From the NCBI RefSeq assembly GCF_000153185.1, contig NZ_CH724151.1, forward strand, positions 325,154-389,153: a DNA stretch of 64,000 nt. Direction: 5' to 3'. This DNA is from Reinekea blandensis MED297. Lineage in GTDB: Bacteria > Pseudomonadota > Gammaproteobacteria > Pseudomonadales > Natronospirillaceae. The notes under the pieces are model-generated. The model searched no databases, was not told the DNA's origin, and was given only the letters and a program-made list of their open reading frames with translations. Shown piece after piece: positions 7,594 through 17,353 of the stretch. The first letter of the stretch is position 1, and each line of letters opens with the position of its first letter. Position numbers and translations under genes: made by a program.

Positions 7594-10199
7594 TTACGCC
7601 GAAACCATGGATCGCAGCGACTCTTCTCATTTCACTATTAATGGGGTGCTCGAGTGATAATGCATCGATCGAGGCGCAGGATCACTTAGATCGCAGTTTG
7701 GCCTATCAGCAACAGGGGCAGTTTCGTGCAGCCATGATCGAAGCTCGAAATGCGCTTCAGGTCGACCCCGCTGATGACGCTAACCTATTGCACTACGCAA
7801 ACTTACTGCAAGAAGTCGGTTCATCCAGCCAGGCAGAACAATTGTTGGAAAAACGATCTAATTCAAACAACCCTGAACTTTTACTGACGCTTGCCGAAGT
7901 AATGCTGGATCAGGGCAAATACATATCTGCGGGCGAAGTGCTCAGTAATCTGGATGAAAAGGAGTTATCAAACGATACTGAGTACCAACGGCTGCAAGCT
8001 ATTCAAAGCTACCTGTCTGGCCAACACCAGGAAGCATTAGAGATCTATGCCGACTTGCTGGATACTCACCCCGATGATCCACAGCTGGTTGGCGACTACA
8101 TCGAGCTGCTTCTGCAAAGTAATCAACTGACAACGGCTAGGACTGCGATCAGTTCAGCACTCGGGAAATTTTCAGATAACCCAGAATTTCTTTACCAAAG
8201 CGCGTTGCTCGCTTACCGTCAGAATGATTTAAATACCGCCGAAGTGCAGTTAACTGAAGCGCTTTTCAATCTCCCAGAAACGGACATCATGTTACCCGGT
8301 CGGATCAACACCCTTGAGTTGTTAGCCGATACACTCACACGCCAGGGCAAACCAGATGAAGCGCTGATATACAGCCGTGCAATTCGGGACGCCAATCCCG
8401 AGGCGTACGCTGCCCGACAGCAGTACTTGGATGCGCTGAATGCCGCCAGCCTGGGAGATTTGGCGACAGCACGTTCCACCTTCGAAGATATCCTGAACCA
8501 GTTCCCCAACAACCGTCAGGCTGCGCTCTTACTCGGGTTACTCCGGCTGGAAGAAGGGAATATCGACGAAGGGGAAGCTTTGCTCAGTCAAAACATTGAA
8601 GCCGAAACAGCGCCGGTTAACATTATTCGCGCCACGGCATTAGCACAGGCAGAACAAGGCAAGCCTAAACAAGCCCTTGCGGTCTTAGAAAAAGCCCTTC
8701 TTGCTCGTCCCGATGATCCAACTCTGCTTTCGCTCTATGGTGTCATCGCCTTAAGCCAGGGAGAGGAACAAGCCGGCATTCGCAGCATTACCAAAGCGCT
8801 CACACTCAGTCCGCAACAAACCCGACTGCACTTACTGCTGGCTCAGCACTATGAGGAGACAGATCAGATTGATCTGGCACTGGGTCACTACCGTTCAGCT
8901 TTCGAGAAGAATCCAGCAGACTGGCCCACTACCGGCGCCTATTTGGTTCTGCTCACCAATGCAGACTCGACCGACACCAGCGGTGTTATGGATACTCTGG
9001 CTACTCAATACAGCGACCAAGTAGACGCACTCTGGCTCATGGCCATGACTCATTACCGTCAAGGTAATCTGGACCAGGCGCAATCCCGACTTAACCAACT
9101 ACTTGAAATTGACCCACATCGAACCGATGCGTTAATTGCCAAGGCCCGACTGTTATCGCAAGAAGGTAATGCAAGAGCCGCCGTACCTTATTGGTTGTCA
9201 GTACTCAATGTAAACCCAGAGAATCGGACTGCACTCAACGAACTAGTTCGCATTCAATCCCGTCAACTCAGCTCTCAAGAGCTGATCAATTGGTTGGTAG
9301 CACAACAACAATCCTATCCACAGGCCGCGATAGCCTTACGCTCGGTCTCTGTAGAACTGGCCGTAAATGAAGGCCGCCTGGATCAAGCCAAGCAGATTGC
9401 GCAACCAGATCTTCATTCCGAAGATCCATACGCCAGGCGCATCCGTGCCAACCTGCTGCGAGGAGAAGCCATCGTGGCAGCCAACGACCTGCAATGGACG
9501 ATTGCTATTCAAAAAACGAATGAAGCGTTGGCCATCCTGCCCGACAATACCGGACTGCTAACATTAGCGAGTCGTCTCTATCAACAAACGGGTGATTCGG
9601 AAAAGGCGATAACCCTGCTTGACCGGGGCATTGCCTATGCTCCTGACAACTTACGTTTGATAATGGAGAAAACCGAGCTACTCCAGCGGGGTTCTCCAGC
9701 ATCGGCACTCAGTTATTTGCAACCGCACTGGGAGAAAAACCCTAGCGAGCAACTCGCAGTTCAATACTTTCCACTGCTTTCCCAGCTGCGACCTGAAGAC
9801 ATGCCTGCAGCGGCGAACCTTTTGCTGGACAATCAACCCAACAGTGTCAGCGCGCACATGGTTCTAGCCAGTCATTCTCTGAATAATGGCGATCACGACG
9901 TCGCGGTCAATCATTATGAAACCGCACTGACTTTCTCACCCGAATTAGTACCTGCATTAAACAATCTGGCCTGGCTGAAACGAGATGCAGATCCAGAACG
10001 CGCGTTGAGCCTGGCTAAAAAGGCCGCGAACTTAGCGCCGGAATCTGCTTCTGTGCTGGACACCTATGGATGGTTGCTGCATCTGAACGGTGAAAGTGAA
10101 CAGGCCATATCGGTCTTGGATCGAGCATTGGCTCTGGAGCCTGACAATGCCGATATTCGTACGCACCGGGAACAAATCGAACTATCGACTCAAGGATAA
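7590..10199 (+). CDS. prsT: PEP-CTERM system TPR-repeat lipoprotein PrsT
   Basis: 869-residue lipoprotein. The signal ends LLMGC (Cys20) and most of the rest is helical repeats of the TPR type, seen as repeated patterns such as ALAxxPDDPxLLxLYG and ALALEPDNADIRTHREQ. It starts inside the last codons of prsR (ATGA overlap), so it is translationally coupled to prsKR. The family is a standard partner of exosortase-A loci and probably acts as an envelope scaffold for polymer or PEP-CTERM protein handling; the exact role is not established. It is convergent with the next gene 12 bases away. Confidence 0.9.
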   Translation: MITPKPWIAATLLISLLMGCSSDNASIEAQDHLDRSLAYQQQGQFRAAMIEARNALQVDPADDANLLHYANLLQEVGSSSQAEQLLEKRSNSNNPELLLTLAEVMLDQGKYISAGEVLSNLDEKELSNDTEYQRLQAIQSYLSGQHQEALEIYADLLDTHPDDPQLVGDYIELLLQSNQLTTARTAISSALGKFSDNPEFLYQSALLAYRQNDLNTAEVQLTEALFNLPETDIMLPGRINTLELLADTLTRQGKPDEALIYSRAIRDANPEAYAARQQYLDALNAASLGDLATARSTFEDILNQFPNNRQAALLLGLLRLEEGNIDEGEALLSQNIEAETAPVNIIRATALAQAEQGKPKQALAVLEKALLARPDDPTLLSLYGVIALSQGEEQAGIRSITKALTLSPQQTRLHLLLAQHYEETDQIDLALGHYRSAFEKNPADWPTTGAYLVLLTNADSTDTSGVMDTLATQYSDQVDALWLMAMTHYRQGNLDQAQSRLNQLLEIDPHRTDALIAKARLLSQEGNARAAVPYWLSVLNVNPENRTALNELVRIQSRQLSSQELINWLVAQQQSYPQAAIALRSVSVELAVNEGRLDQAKQIAQPDLHSEDPYARRIRANLLRGEAIVAANDLQWTIAIQKTNEALAILPDNTGLLTLASRLYQQTGDSEKAITLLDRGIAYAPDNLRLIMEKTELLQRGSPASALSYLQPHWEKNPSEQLAVQYFPLLSQLRPEDMPAAANLLLDNQPNSVSAHMVLASHSLNNGDHDVAVNHYETALTFSPELVPALNNLAWLKRDADPERALSLAKKAANLAPESASVLDTYGWLLHLNGESEQAISVLDRALALEPDNADIRTHREQIELSTQG

Positions 10200-10211
10200 C
10201 AAAGCCGAAAC

Positions 10212-11336
10212 TCAGCCCATCAAATCTAAAAGCTGATCACAAATTTGATGGGCATGCTCGGGTTTCATACGCGGGTGAGTCGGGAGAGTAAGGAATCGTT
10301 GCGCAAAATCTTTTGCGTTTGGCGTACTGGCAGCAAGCATACTGGGTTGTGGCAGGCCATCAATATCAAGAAGCGCTTTGGCGTAGAAGCAACTGCTCCC
10401 TAATCCGCTCGACTGCAACCGGCGATGGGCTTCATCTCGAGCGCGCCTATTTGCAAATAAAAGTGGAAAGCGTAACAGCCGCTCGTCCTGTTGCGCCAGT
10501 CGATGGCTAAGCAGGCTTCCACTTAATCGACGACGATAGATAGCTTCAACTTCACGAGACAGGCCTGAGTATTGTTGCAGGTTTGCGGATAAATAAGGTT
10601 TCTTGAACGCTGGGAACGACGCCAGCTCAGTTAAAACATGATACTCCGTTCGACCTAATCCAAGAAAAGGCAGCATTTCTAACCAGCGATAGACAGCCGG
10701 CAAAGTAAGCACATTTAATAACCGACCTTTGATTTGCCAGATCAGCGCCTCTGTCAACACGGCTTGCTCAGCTGGCTCAGGAACAGCCCACTCACGGCAA
10801 CAAAGTGCTAAGCCTCCTCCAAGTAGGTTCAGTGCTTTACCACGACCAAATGAAAAAGTCGCATAATCACCTTGCATTGAGTATTCGCTGGGGTTCATAG
10901 GGAACCATTGAGCATTGTCTTCAATGATCGGTACTCCGTATGGCTCTACCAGAGACCTCAGCACATTGATGGGCTCAGGCATCCCCAAAAAGTTAATCGC
11001 GATGACAGCCACGGTTTGAGAGCTGAGTGCCGAGGTTAAATCTTGTTTCGCATAGCAGGTATCGTCATATGCCAAGTCCACAGGCCGGGCCTTAAAACCA
11101 GCATAGTTAACTGCGGAAACCAGGTCAGGACAACAATACCCCGGAATAATGACTTCTTTCTTATTGGGATCGGCCGATTTATTTTGAATATCCAGAAGCG
11201 CTAACGCCAGGGCCGAAGTACCTGAGCTGACCCATCGCTGATTTAAACCCTGGAACAACTCATCTACCGCACTAACCTCTGGATTCCGGCGAAAAGAAAT
11301 CGGTTGACCTACCGGTGGGTAACTCCGTATCTTCAT
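10212..11336 (-). CDS. DegT/DnrJ/EryC1-type PLP-dependent aminotransferase
   Basis: 374 residues with the fold-type-I aminotransferase pattern of sugar aminotransferases: SSGTSALALAL near 37-47 (phosphate binding), IIEDNAQ with Asp140 and the PLP Schiff-base lysine Lys167 in FSFGRGKALNLLGGG. Enzymes of this family usually convert 4- or 3-keto nucleotide sugars to amino sugars, but the PLP neighbourhood is atypical enough (FGRGK rather than the usual SF.xxK) that the substrate is open. It overlaps the upstream glycosyltransferase by 4 bases, so the pair is an operon. Likely role: an amino sugar or similar building block of the EPS. Confidence 0.8.
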   Translation of the reverse strand: MKIRSYPPVGQPISFRRNPEVSAVDELFQGLNQRWVSSGTSALALALLDIQNKSADPNKKEVIIPGYCCPDLVSAVNYAGFKARPVDLAYDDTCYAKQDLTSALSSQTVAVIAINFLGMPEPINVLRSLVEPYGVPIIEDNAQWFPMNPSEYSMQGDYATFSFGRGKALNLLGGGLALCCREWAVPEPAEQAVLTEALIWQIKGRLLNVLTLPAVYRWLEMLPFLGLGRTEYHVLTELASFPAFKKPYLSANLQQYSGLSREVEAIYRRRLSGSLLSHRLAQQDERLLRFPLLFANRRARDEAHRRLQSSGLGSSCFYAKALLDIDGLPQPSMLAASTPNAKDFAQRFLTLPTHPRMKPEHAHQICDQLLDLMG

Positions 11337-12475
11337 CGTGCCGACGGCTTCCAGGTGGTCATCTTTTTACCGGTAAAGAACTTAATCGCGGAATCCATCA
11401 AAGCAATATTGACCTGCACGAAGAAGTAAATAAGTTTGGCTATTGGGTTTGATCTCACACCCGAATGAAAATGTGCAGCAATCGCAGTACCATAAAATGC
11501 CACTTGAAGAACAAACGCTAACGAGTAAACCCAGCCTTGCCCTAAAAGGAGCCAGGTCACCAGCAGTAACAATGCCAGAAACCAGGGCACTCCCCAGCGC
11601 ATTAACTTGTGACTGAAGACCTGAAAAGAAAACAGGCCCAAACGAGAAACATTGAGTACCTCTGGATGCCTGGCTAACCCGGTCATACCACGCAGAACAG
11701 TACGAACTTTCCGGGCATATTCTTTAGACGGGTCTTTGAGATCCTGATAAAAGCCCAGTACATCGGGCGCTGAGACCGAGCGAAAGCCTGCTTTAGCACA
11801 GTTTAACGCCGTATTAAAATCGGACGGCGAATAGATATCCCAATCTCTGCAAATTTCTTTGCGCGTTGCAAAAAAAGAACCACTCAGCCCGACCAGTCCA
11901 CCCAGCCGACTTTCCTGTTTGCGCAACCACATTTCATACTTTACGTAAGCTCCTTCCCCCGCAACCGAACCATCTTGGCTGATAAAACGGTCTTCACTGG
12001 ACACTGCACCGACTTCCGGATCGTCGAAATGCTTCTCGAGTTTTGAAAGTGCATCGGGCTCCATAATGGTCGCCACGTCGGAAAACACCAAAACATCGCC
12101 TTTCGCCGACTTTATCGCCGCCAACTGAGCATTTTCCTTACCCAGCCGTTCTGTAGCCCGGACCAACATAATCCCTTGATCCTGATAGGTTTGAACAATC
12201 TCATCGGTACCATCATCACTACTATCGGAAGCAATGATGATTTCAAGGCGCTCACGGTCAAAATCCAATGACAATAGGTTCTGTAATTTTTCCTCAATTC
12301 GGTGCTTTTCGTTGTAAACGGTAACAATTAAGCTGTAGGTTCGGGTCGAGTCTTGTTGAAAAGCCGTGCTTACGTGACGACGTTGGCGAGATAATACTTG
12401 TAGAATAATAGGATAGATAAAATAACTATAAATCGAGGCTATCGCAAATAACCAGAATAATAAGACCAACATCAC
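11333..12475 (-). CDS. Family 2 glycosyltransferase, membrane associated
   Basis: 380 residues. One N-terminal membrane helix (about 2-23) is followed by a GT-A fold domain: SLIVTVYNEKHRIEEKL, then IIIASDSSDDGT and the acidic motif VFSDVATIMEPDAL. Later comes the acceptor-side LSGSFFATRKEI and two or three C-terminal membrane helices (about 290-365). The layout resembles processive or lipid-acceptor GT2 enzymes. It probably transfers a sugar to the lipid-linked EPS intermediate at the inner face of the membrane. It is the first gene of a two-gene minus operon, divergent from the GT4 gene at 12577. Confidence 0.85.
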   Translation of the reverse strand: MMLVLLFWLFAIASIYSYFIYPIILQVLSRQRRHVSTAFQQDSTRTYSLIVTVYNEKHRIEEKLQNLLSLDFDRERLEIIIASDSSDDGTDEIVQTYQDQGIMLVRATERLGKENAQLAAIKSAKGDVLVFSDVATIMEPDALSKLEKHFDDPEVGAVSSEDRFISQDGSVAGEGAYVKYEMWLRKQESRLGGLVGLSGSFFATRKEICRDWDIYSPSDFNTALNCAKAGFRSVSAPDVLGFYQDLKDPSKEYARKVRTVLRGMTGLARHPEVLNVSRLGLFSFQVFSHKLMRWGVPWFLALLLLVTWLLLGQGWVYSLAFVLQVAFYGTAIAAHFHSGVRSNPIAKLIYFFVQVNIALMDSAIKFFTGKKMTTWKPSAR

Positions 12476-12576
12476 TCAACTCCTTTTGAATGCAGCAACG
12501 GGATTAACTGGGGGCTATGAAATCATCAGCTAATTAATGCATAATGGAATTATAGCGAAACACGGATGTTGTTTAC

Positions 12577-13671
12577 ATGACTATTTCCCAGACCACGGAG
12601 CGGCTGAGGGTTCTACATGTCATTTCAGGTGATCTTTGGGCCGGTGCTGAAGTTCAAGCCTATACCCTAATTAGTTATTTACAACCGTTCTGCGACCTTC
12701 AAGTGGTTGTTCTTAACGAAGGCAAGCTTTCCGAGTCCCTGCGAGACCGGGGCATCAATGTTCTTGTTTTCGATGAATCTGCAAGCTCAAGCCTGTCCAT
12801 ACTGTTCAAGCTGCGTCGTTCTATGCTGGCCTTTAAACCAGATATTGTTCACACTCACAGAGAAAAAGAAAATGTTCTAGGGGCTATTGCAAACTTACTT
12901 GCGACCAGAGCAAAGAGCATTCGTACAGTTCATGGTGATATAGAAGTTAGCGCGAACTGGAAAACAATGCTGCAACAAAAAATTGATCAATTTGTCGGAA
13001 ATCACCTACAGAACGCACTTATCTCGGTAACTCACGATCTGAAATCTAAACTGGAAAAAGACTACCAGGCCGAAAACATACACGTCATTCACAATGGCAT
13101 AAGTCTAGAGTCTTCTTCTCAAGGTAATGCTTTTGCTGACTTCAAACGTCTAGCACCAGATACGAAACATATCGGCATTATTGGCCGACTTGTGCCTGTC
13201 AAGCGGATCGATATATTTCTCCAGATAGCCTCCCTTTTATCTAACGAGAACATTCAGTTCCACATCATCGGCGACGGCCCTTTGTCAGGATCACTGCAAG
13301 AACTCACCAAAAATCTAAACCTCGAAGACTGCGTAACCTTTCATGGGTTCCGGGGTGATGTCCCAACCTGCATTAGATCACTGGATGCCGTCATTATTTG
13401 CAGTGACCACGAGGGTCTACCGATGACAGCGTTGGAAACCATTGCCTCAGGAAACACGCTCATCGCCCACGCGATTGGAGGACTCGTAGAACTCACCGAA
13501 TATAGTAATCTGATATTAGTTCAGCAAAACAGTGCCGAAGCATATGCGCAAGCTATTCGGAGTACGCTATCAAGTTCAATGCCTACGCCAAAAAAACACT
13601 TTAAACATACTAGCGAACGCAACGGCGAAGAAACATTACTTCTATACCAGGAGCTGGCTATAACACCATGA
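12577..13671 (+). CDS. Family 4 glycosyltransferase
   Basis: 364-residue GT-B enzyme. The N-terminal half opens VLHVISGDLWAGAEVQ, the usual GT4 opening. The C-terminal donor domain has GIIGRLVPVKRIDIFL, FHIIGDGPLSG, VTFHGFRGDV and the E-x7-E-like region SDHEGLPMTALETIASG. The sugar donor and linkage cannot be read from the sequence. It starts a plus-strand unit of three genes (12577-15767) in an AT-richer stretch and overlaps the next gene by 4 bases. Confidence 0.88.
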   Translation: MTISQTTERLRVLHVISGDLWAGAEVQAYTLISYLQPFCDLQVVVLNEGKLSESLRDRGINVLVFDESASSSLSILFKLRRSMLAFKPDIVHTHREKENVLGAIANLLATRAKSIRTVHGDIEVSANWKTMLQQKIDQFVGNHLQNALISVTHDLKSKLEKDYQAENIHVIHNGISLESSSQGNAFADFKRLAPDTKHIGIIGRLVPVKRIDIFLQIASLLSNENIQFHIIGDGPLSGSLQELTKNLNLEDCVTFHGFRGDVPTCIRSLDAVIICSDHEGLPMTALETIASGNTLIAHAIGGLVELTEYSNLILVQQNSAEAYAQAIRSTLSSSMPTPKKHFKHTSERNGEETLLLYQELAITP

Positions 13672-14849
13672 AAAATAATGCCATATTGATAATGCTGCAC
13701 TGCGAACAAGATACCGGCTATGCCATAGCATCTCTTGAACGGGTGTTCGAGAAAAGTGCACTAGCAGCGGGCTTTAACATAGAAGATATATATTGGTCAT
13801 TTTCCAAGGTTCACAAACCTGGTTCAAATGTGTTTGAGTTAAAATATGACTCAATCGAAGACTCCCATCGCTTTGAAAAACTCCATTCAGAGATTAGGTT
13901 TACATCAATTTTAGCCTTTGATATGCCCTTCCCAAATCGAATCGCTAAAAAAGCTAGATGCTTGGGAATCCACGCCGTAATTTCATATTGGGGTGCCAGT
14001 ATGAGCTCCATCAATAAGGGCGCTAAGCTTTTCTTGAAACGTCTGGAATGGAAAATCCATGAGCGCTATGCCCCTATCCATTTTGTGTTTGAATCCCAAG
14101 CCATGCGCGAAACGGCGACCTTGGGCAGAGGGATACCTGAAAAAAGAACAAGCGTGGTACCTTTGGGAGTTGATATCGAACGTTTCTACCCAAAAGACCA
14201 TGACCTTTATGCGCATGAGCAGTTCAATATTCCTACAAACAGAAAGATTATTTTCTACTCCGGTCATATGGAAGAAAGAAAGGGTGTTCGAGTCTTAATC
14301 GAGGCTATGAAAAATCTCGAATCAAAAAAGAACTTGGAACCATTTCACCTTTTAATATGCGGAAATAAGGGTACCGAAAGCGAAGTTTTTAAACCACTTT
14401 ATGAAGCGCTCTCTGTAAAAGATCATATTACTTTTGGCGGCTATCGAGAAGATATACCCGAACTAATGAGATCTGCCTTTGTCGGAGCCATTGCTTCAAC
14501 AGGCTGGGATTCCTTTACTATGTCTAGTGTTGAAATGCTTGCATCAGGCTTGCCTCTCATTGTCTCAGAACTCCAAGGCTTGAAAGAAACCATCGAACCT
14601 GGCGTGACAGGCCAATATATTCAACCTGGTAACGCTGAAGAGCTGGCCGAAAAGTTAACTTATTATGTTAGCAATCCTGAAATATATGAAAGACACCGCA
14701 AGTCTGCTCGCGATCGAGCTATCAGCTGCTTTTCCAAAGAAAAACAAATCACAACTCTAAGTGATCTGATAAAGTCGTTGTTAAACCAACACAGCACGGT
14801 TACTGAGGCTTCTAAACGCACACAGCTATCTCAAGCGGAAGTTGATTAG
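13668..14849 (+). CDS. Family 4 glycosyltransferase
   Basis: 393-residue GT-B enzyme with the C-terminal donor-binding pattern VPLGVDIERFYPKD, FYSGHMEERKGVRVLIEAM, LLICGNKGTESE, ITFGGYREDIPELM and the EMLASGLPLIVSELQGLKE region. The N-terminal half is less typical (VISYWGASMSS), suggesting an unusual acceptor. It is translationally coupled to the upstream GT4 by an ATGA overlap. Donor and acceptor are unknown. Confidence 0.85.
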   Translation: MKNNAILIMLHCEQDTGYAIASLERVFEKSALAAGFNIEDIYWSFSKVHKPGSNVFELKYDSIEDSHRFEKLHSEIRFTSILAFDMPFPNRIAKKARCLGIHAVISYWGASMSSINKGAKLFLKRLEWKIHERYAPIHFVFESQAMRETATLGRGIPEKRTSVVPLGVDIERFYPKDHDLYAHEQFNIPTNRKIIFYSGHMEERKGVRVLIEAMKNLESKKNLEPFHLLICGNKGTESEVFKPLYEALSVKDHITFGGYREDIPELMRSAFVGAIASTGWDSFTMSSVEMLASGLPLIVSELQGLKETIEPGVTGQYIQPGNAEELAEKLTYYVSNPEIYERHRKSARDRAISCFSKEKQITTLSDLIKSLLNQHSTVTEASKRTQLSQAEVD

Positions 14850-14858
14850 TAGTGACAT

Positions 14859-15767
14859 TTGACAAAGAAAACGCAATCGGATCTTTGGATGATAAAAAAA
14901 AGTATAAAGAAACTTACAAAAAAAGCGGGCATTGAAGTTCGCCGTATTAATAACGCACCCCCTGAAGTGATGTTTTTCGATACAATGAAAGAAGCCTTAC
15001 TTTATAGTCAGGGAGGAAAACAAGCGGGATTTCAATGTTCGTTTGAAAAAACAACACATCACTCAGCATTGGGGTTTGCCAGCAAAGATTGGCATCCCTT
15101 CGTAGAGTCAGCTCGACAACTTAAAGACGCATTCAATACTGAATATGTCGATTCTATTCTGTATCGTTTCTATCAGACCTTTCAACCAAAGAGTGCTTCA
15201 GCCGCCATTGCAGGCTTTGAAGATACGCCGAACGAGTTTCAAAACCTATCACCACATTTGTTATTTCTGTCTCCCTGGGTCTCACAGAATGCGGCTGAAG
15301 TTGAACTCGACACGCGCTGGTGGAATGAAAAAGACAATGTCGAACATGGCGCCCCGCATCTCAATGTTGATGTCGATGGCTGGGCATATTCCGGCCCAGT
15401 CAGCAACGCGAAAGGCGAACTGGAGTTTAAACGACTTAAGTTGCTCCTCAAGTCTTTGCAGGAAAACGGCTATAACTTAAAGTACGGAGGCATAGGAACG
15501 ACAATATTGAAGCGCGGCTCGGAATATCGCTTTCTTGTCGGAGGTGGCGGTTATCATCGAGCTTCCGCCCTCAAAGCTCTAAACTACGAAAGTTTTCCGG
15601 CAACTTTTCATCGAAACTCAATAGTAGACATTGATGACGCTAGTGATTGGCCAAACGTTAAGAATGGGCTCTGGACAGAAAGCAAGGCAAAAGCCTATGT
15701 TCATCACTTATTTGATTTCATTAGCAAAGACTGGGCGCTGAACATTGGATTACCTACCCAGCCATAA
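14859..15767 (+). CDS. Uncharacterised protein with a ParB-like motif
   Basis: 302 residues from a TTG start at 14859, or 292 from ATG 14889; neither has a strong ribosome site. No family is recognised with certainty. Residues about 205-260 contain GGIGTTILKRG, then GGGGYHRASALKAL and a following beta strand. This recalls the GHRRxxAxxxLG motif of ParB/Srx-fold domains. It has no signal peptide or membrane helix. It follows two GT4 genes closely, so it probably serves the same glycan pathway, perhaps as a small-molecule or nucleotide-using enzyme. That role is inference. Confidence 0.65.
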   Translation: MTKKTQSDLWMIKKSIKKLTKKAGIEVRRINNAPPEVMFFDTMKEALLYSQGGKQAGFQCSFEKTTHHSALGFASKDWHPFVESARQLKDAFNTEYVDSILYRFYQTFQPKSASAAIAGFEDTPNEFQNLSPHLLFLSPWVSQNAAEVELDTRWWNEKDNVEHGAPHLNVDVDGWAYSGPVSNAKGELEFKRLKLLLKSLQENGYNLKYGGIGTTILKRGSEYRFLVGGGGYHRASALKALNYESFPATFHRNSIVDIDDASDWPNVKNGLWTESKAKAYVHHLFDFISKDWALNIGLPTQP

Positions 15768-15801
15768 TAATGATTTAAATATTGAGATTTAGGTCTGAAT
15801 A

Positions 15802-15835
15802 ACCCTGTTATTTATGCCAGATTAAATAACAGGGT
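15802..15835. terminator. Long bidirectional hairpin between convergent genes
   Basis: A perfect 13-bp stem ACCCTGTTATTTA (15802-15814) / TAAATAACAGGGT (15823-15835) with an 8-base loop sits midway between the stop codons of the plus gene ending 15767 and the minus gene ending 15845. No long T-tract, but the position supports a shared terminator. Confidence 0.65.
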
Positions 15836-15844
15836 ATATAATCA

Positions 15845-17353
15845 CTACTCCTCAACCACAGCCCTCACTGGCACAGGACCCTTTGGCTCATTACCTAACT
15901 GGTGCCCCATGACTCCAAGGAAATCCTTATACGTTTCAGTCAAGGCACCCTCTCCTGTCAACAAATTGTCTGAGCGATCGCCAACAAGATTGTTCTCAAT
16001 AACCACGGTATCTGTACTCGAGTCTCCACCTTCAAAAGTGATTTTATCCGGCGAATTACTGTCATTGATAATAATATTGTTTTCTAATACCCAAGGGCCA
16101 TTCGAGTCCCGAGCGGACTGCATGATCACGTGACCGATAAACGTGTTGCGATTCACGTAGATCGCTCCACCCGGGTCAGAGGACAGCAGTTTCAACGCAA
16201 CATCATCATCACCTGACATCTCAATGTAATTGTGATTGATTTCGATGTTCCCTGAATATTCATACTCTTGGTTCCAAATCGCACCAAGCCTCGTACTTCC
16301 TTTGATTGTATTTCCCCGGATGGTCCAGTTTTGAATATTGGTTTTTGGGCCGATTGGCAGCGGAATATCGGATAGAATTTCATTGTTTGCAACCAAGGTT
16401 TTGTGTGAATCGTAGCCTAACAACCAGTACCCACATGACTCATATGCCCGGTTACCTACGACAGCCGTATATTGTCCATTACCGCCATTGAAGAAAACAT
16501 GAGAGTTATTGCCACCGCCCTGGCAATTGTTCAGCCCGTAAAACAGGTTGTTTCGAATGGTCGTATTGCCCCCATTGGTAATCGACAGCCCAATACCACG
16601 CTGATTGCTATTAAAATTGAACTCAAAGCCTTCTATGTACAAGTTCTGGGTTGTGTTCGAAAACAATATATACGCATTGCGCCCTTCGGTATTAAAGTTC
16701 AATAAAGGTGTTTCACCTGGGTATGCCATCCATACAATTGGTTTACGGCTACCATACCAAGGCACCCGGCAACCACCGTCAGTATGACAATCCTCAAATC
16801 CGGCATCTAGTTTATAGTTTCCTTCACGCCAATATACGAACGAGTTAGGGTAATGAGTATCAAACTTCCCGTCGCCGCCGAAAACATCACGCATTGTTTT
16901 CCAAGGGTTGTCCAATGTTCCTGTGCCGCCATTTTCAATAGTTCTACCATTAACCGCGTCAACAAAGAGGAACCCGTCTTTAGTGACTTCAATCTGCCAA
17001 CTGACCGACACGACAGCTCCTTCAGAGTCCGTCACTTCAACAGTGATATCCTGTGTCCCAGACATGGATACAGGCACCTGCCATTTCACAACTCCGCCAA
17101 TTCGGGACACCTCCATTGCTGACGGCCCATCAGTAAGGGTGTAAAAGTAGGGGTAGGTACCACCGACAACTGCAACCTGAACGTTGTACTCCAATCCAGG
17201 GTAGGCGTGATAATAGCGATTCTTTGCGTTATAGCCGTCAAGCGGCTGGTATATTTCCAGCGGCATGTTCGCGGCATTAGCTGACAGCGCAAACAAAACC
17301 GTATAGACGACCAAGGTGGCTATTCTGACGGCCTTGAGCGATAACGTATTCAT
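15845..17353 (-). CDS. Exported right-handed beta-helix protein
   Basis: 502 residues from ATG 17353, chosen because GGAGAA lies 7 bases upstream; an in-frame GTG at 17377 lacks this. The signal peptide ends near ALSANA-AN. Residues about 35-120 form an Ig-like putative domain (GGTYPYFYTLTDGP, then DSEGAVVSVSW). A parallel beta-helix follows, with repeats such as ILFSNTTQNLYIEGF, TTIRNNLFYG, LVANNEIL, IEINHNYIEM and VIENNLVGD. No PEP-CTERM, LPXTG or other anchor at the C-terminus. Helices of this type are found in polysaccharide lyases, epimerases and adhesins; which applies is unknown. It is a single-gene unit. Confidence 0.8.
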   Translation of the reverse strand: MNTLSLKAVRIATLVVYTVLFALSANAANMPLEIYQPLDGYNAKNRYYHAYPGLEYNVQVAVVGGTYPYFYTLTDGPSAMEVSRIGGVVKWQVPVSMSGTQDITVEVTDSEGAVVSVSWQIEVTKDGFLFVDAVNGRTIENGGTGTLDNPWKTMRDVFGGDGKFDTHYPNSFVYWREGNYKLDAGFEDCHTDGGCRVPWYGSRKPIVWMAYPGETPLLNFNTEGRNAYILFSNTTQNLYIEGFEFNFNSNQRGIGLSITNGGNTTIRNNLFYGLNNCQGGGNNSHVFFNGGNGQYTAVVGNRAYESCGYWLLGYDSHKTLVANNEILSDIPLPIGPKTNIQNWTIRGNTIKGSTRLGAIWNQEYEYSGNIEINHNYIEMSGDDDVALKLLSSDPGGAIYVNRNTFIGHVIMQSARDSNGPWVLENNIIINDSNSPDKITFEGGDSSTDTVVIENNLVGDRSDNLLTGEGALTETYKDFLGVMGHQLGNEPKGPVPVRAVVEE

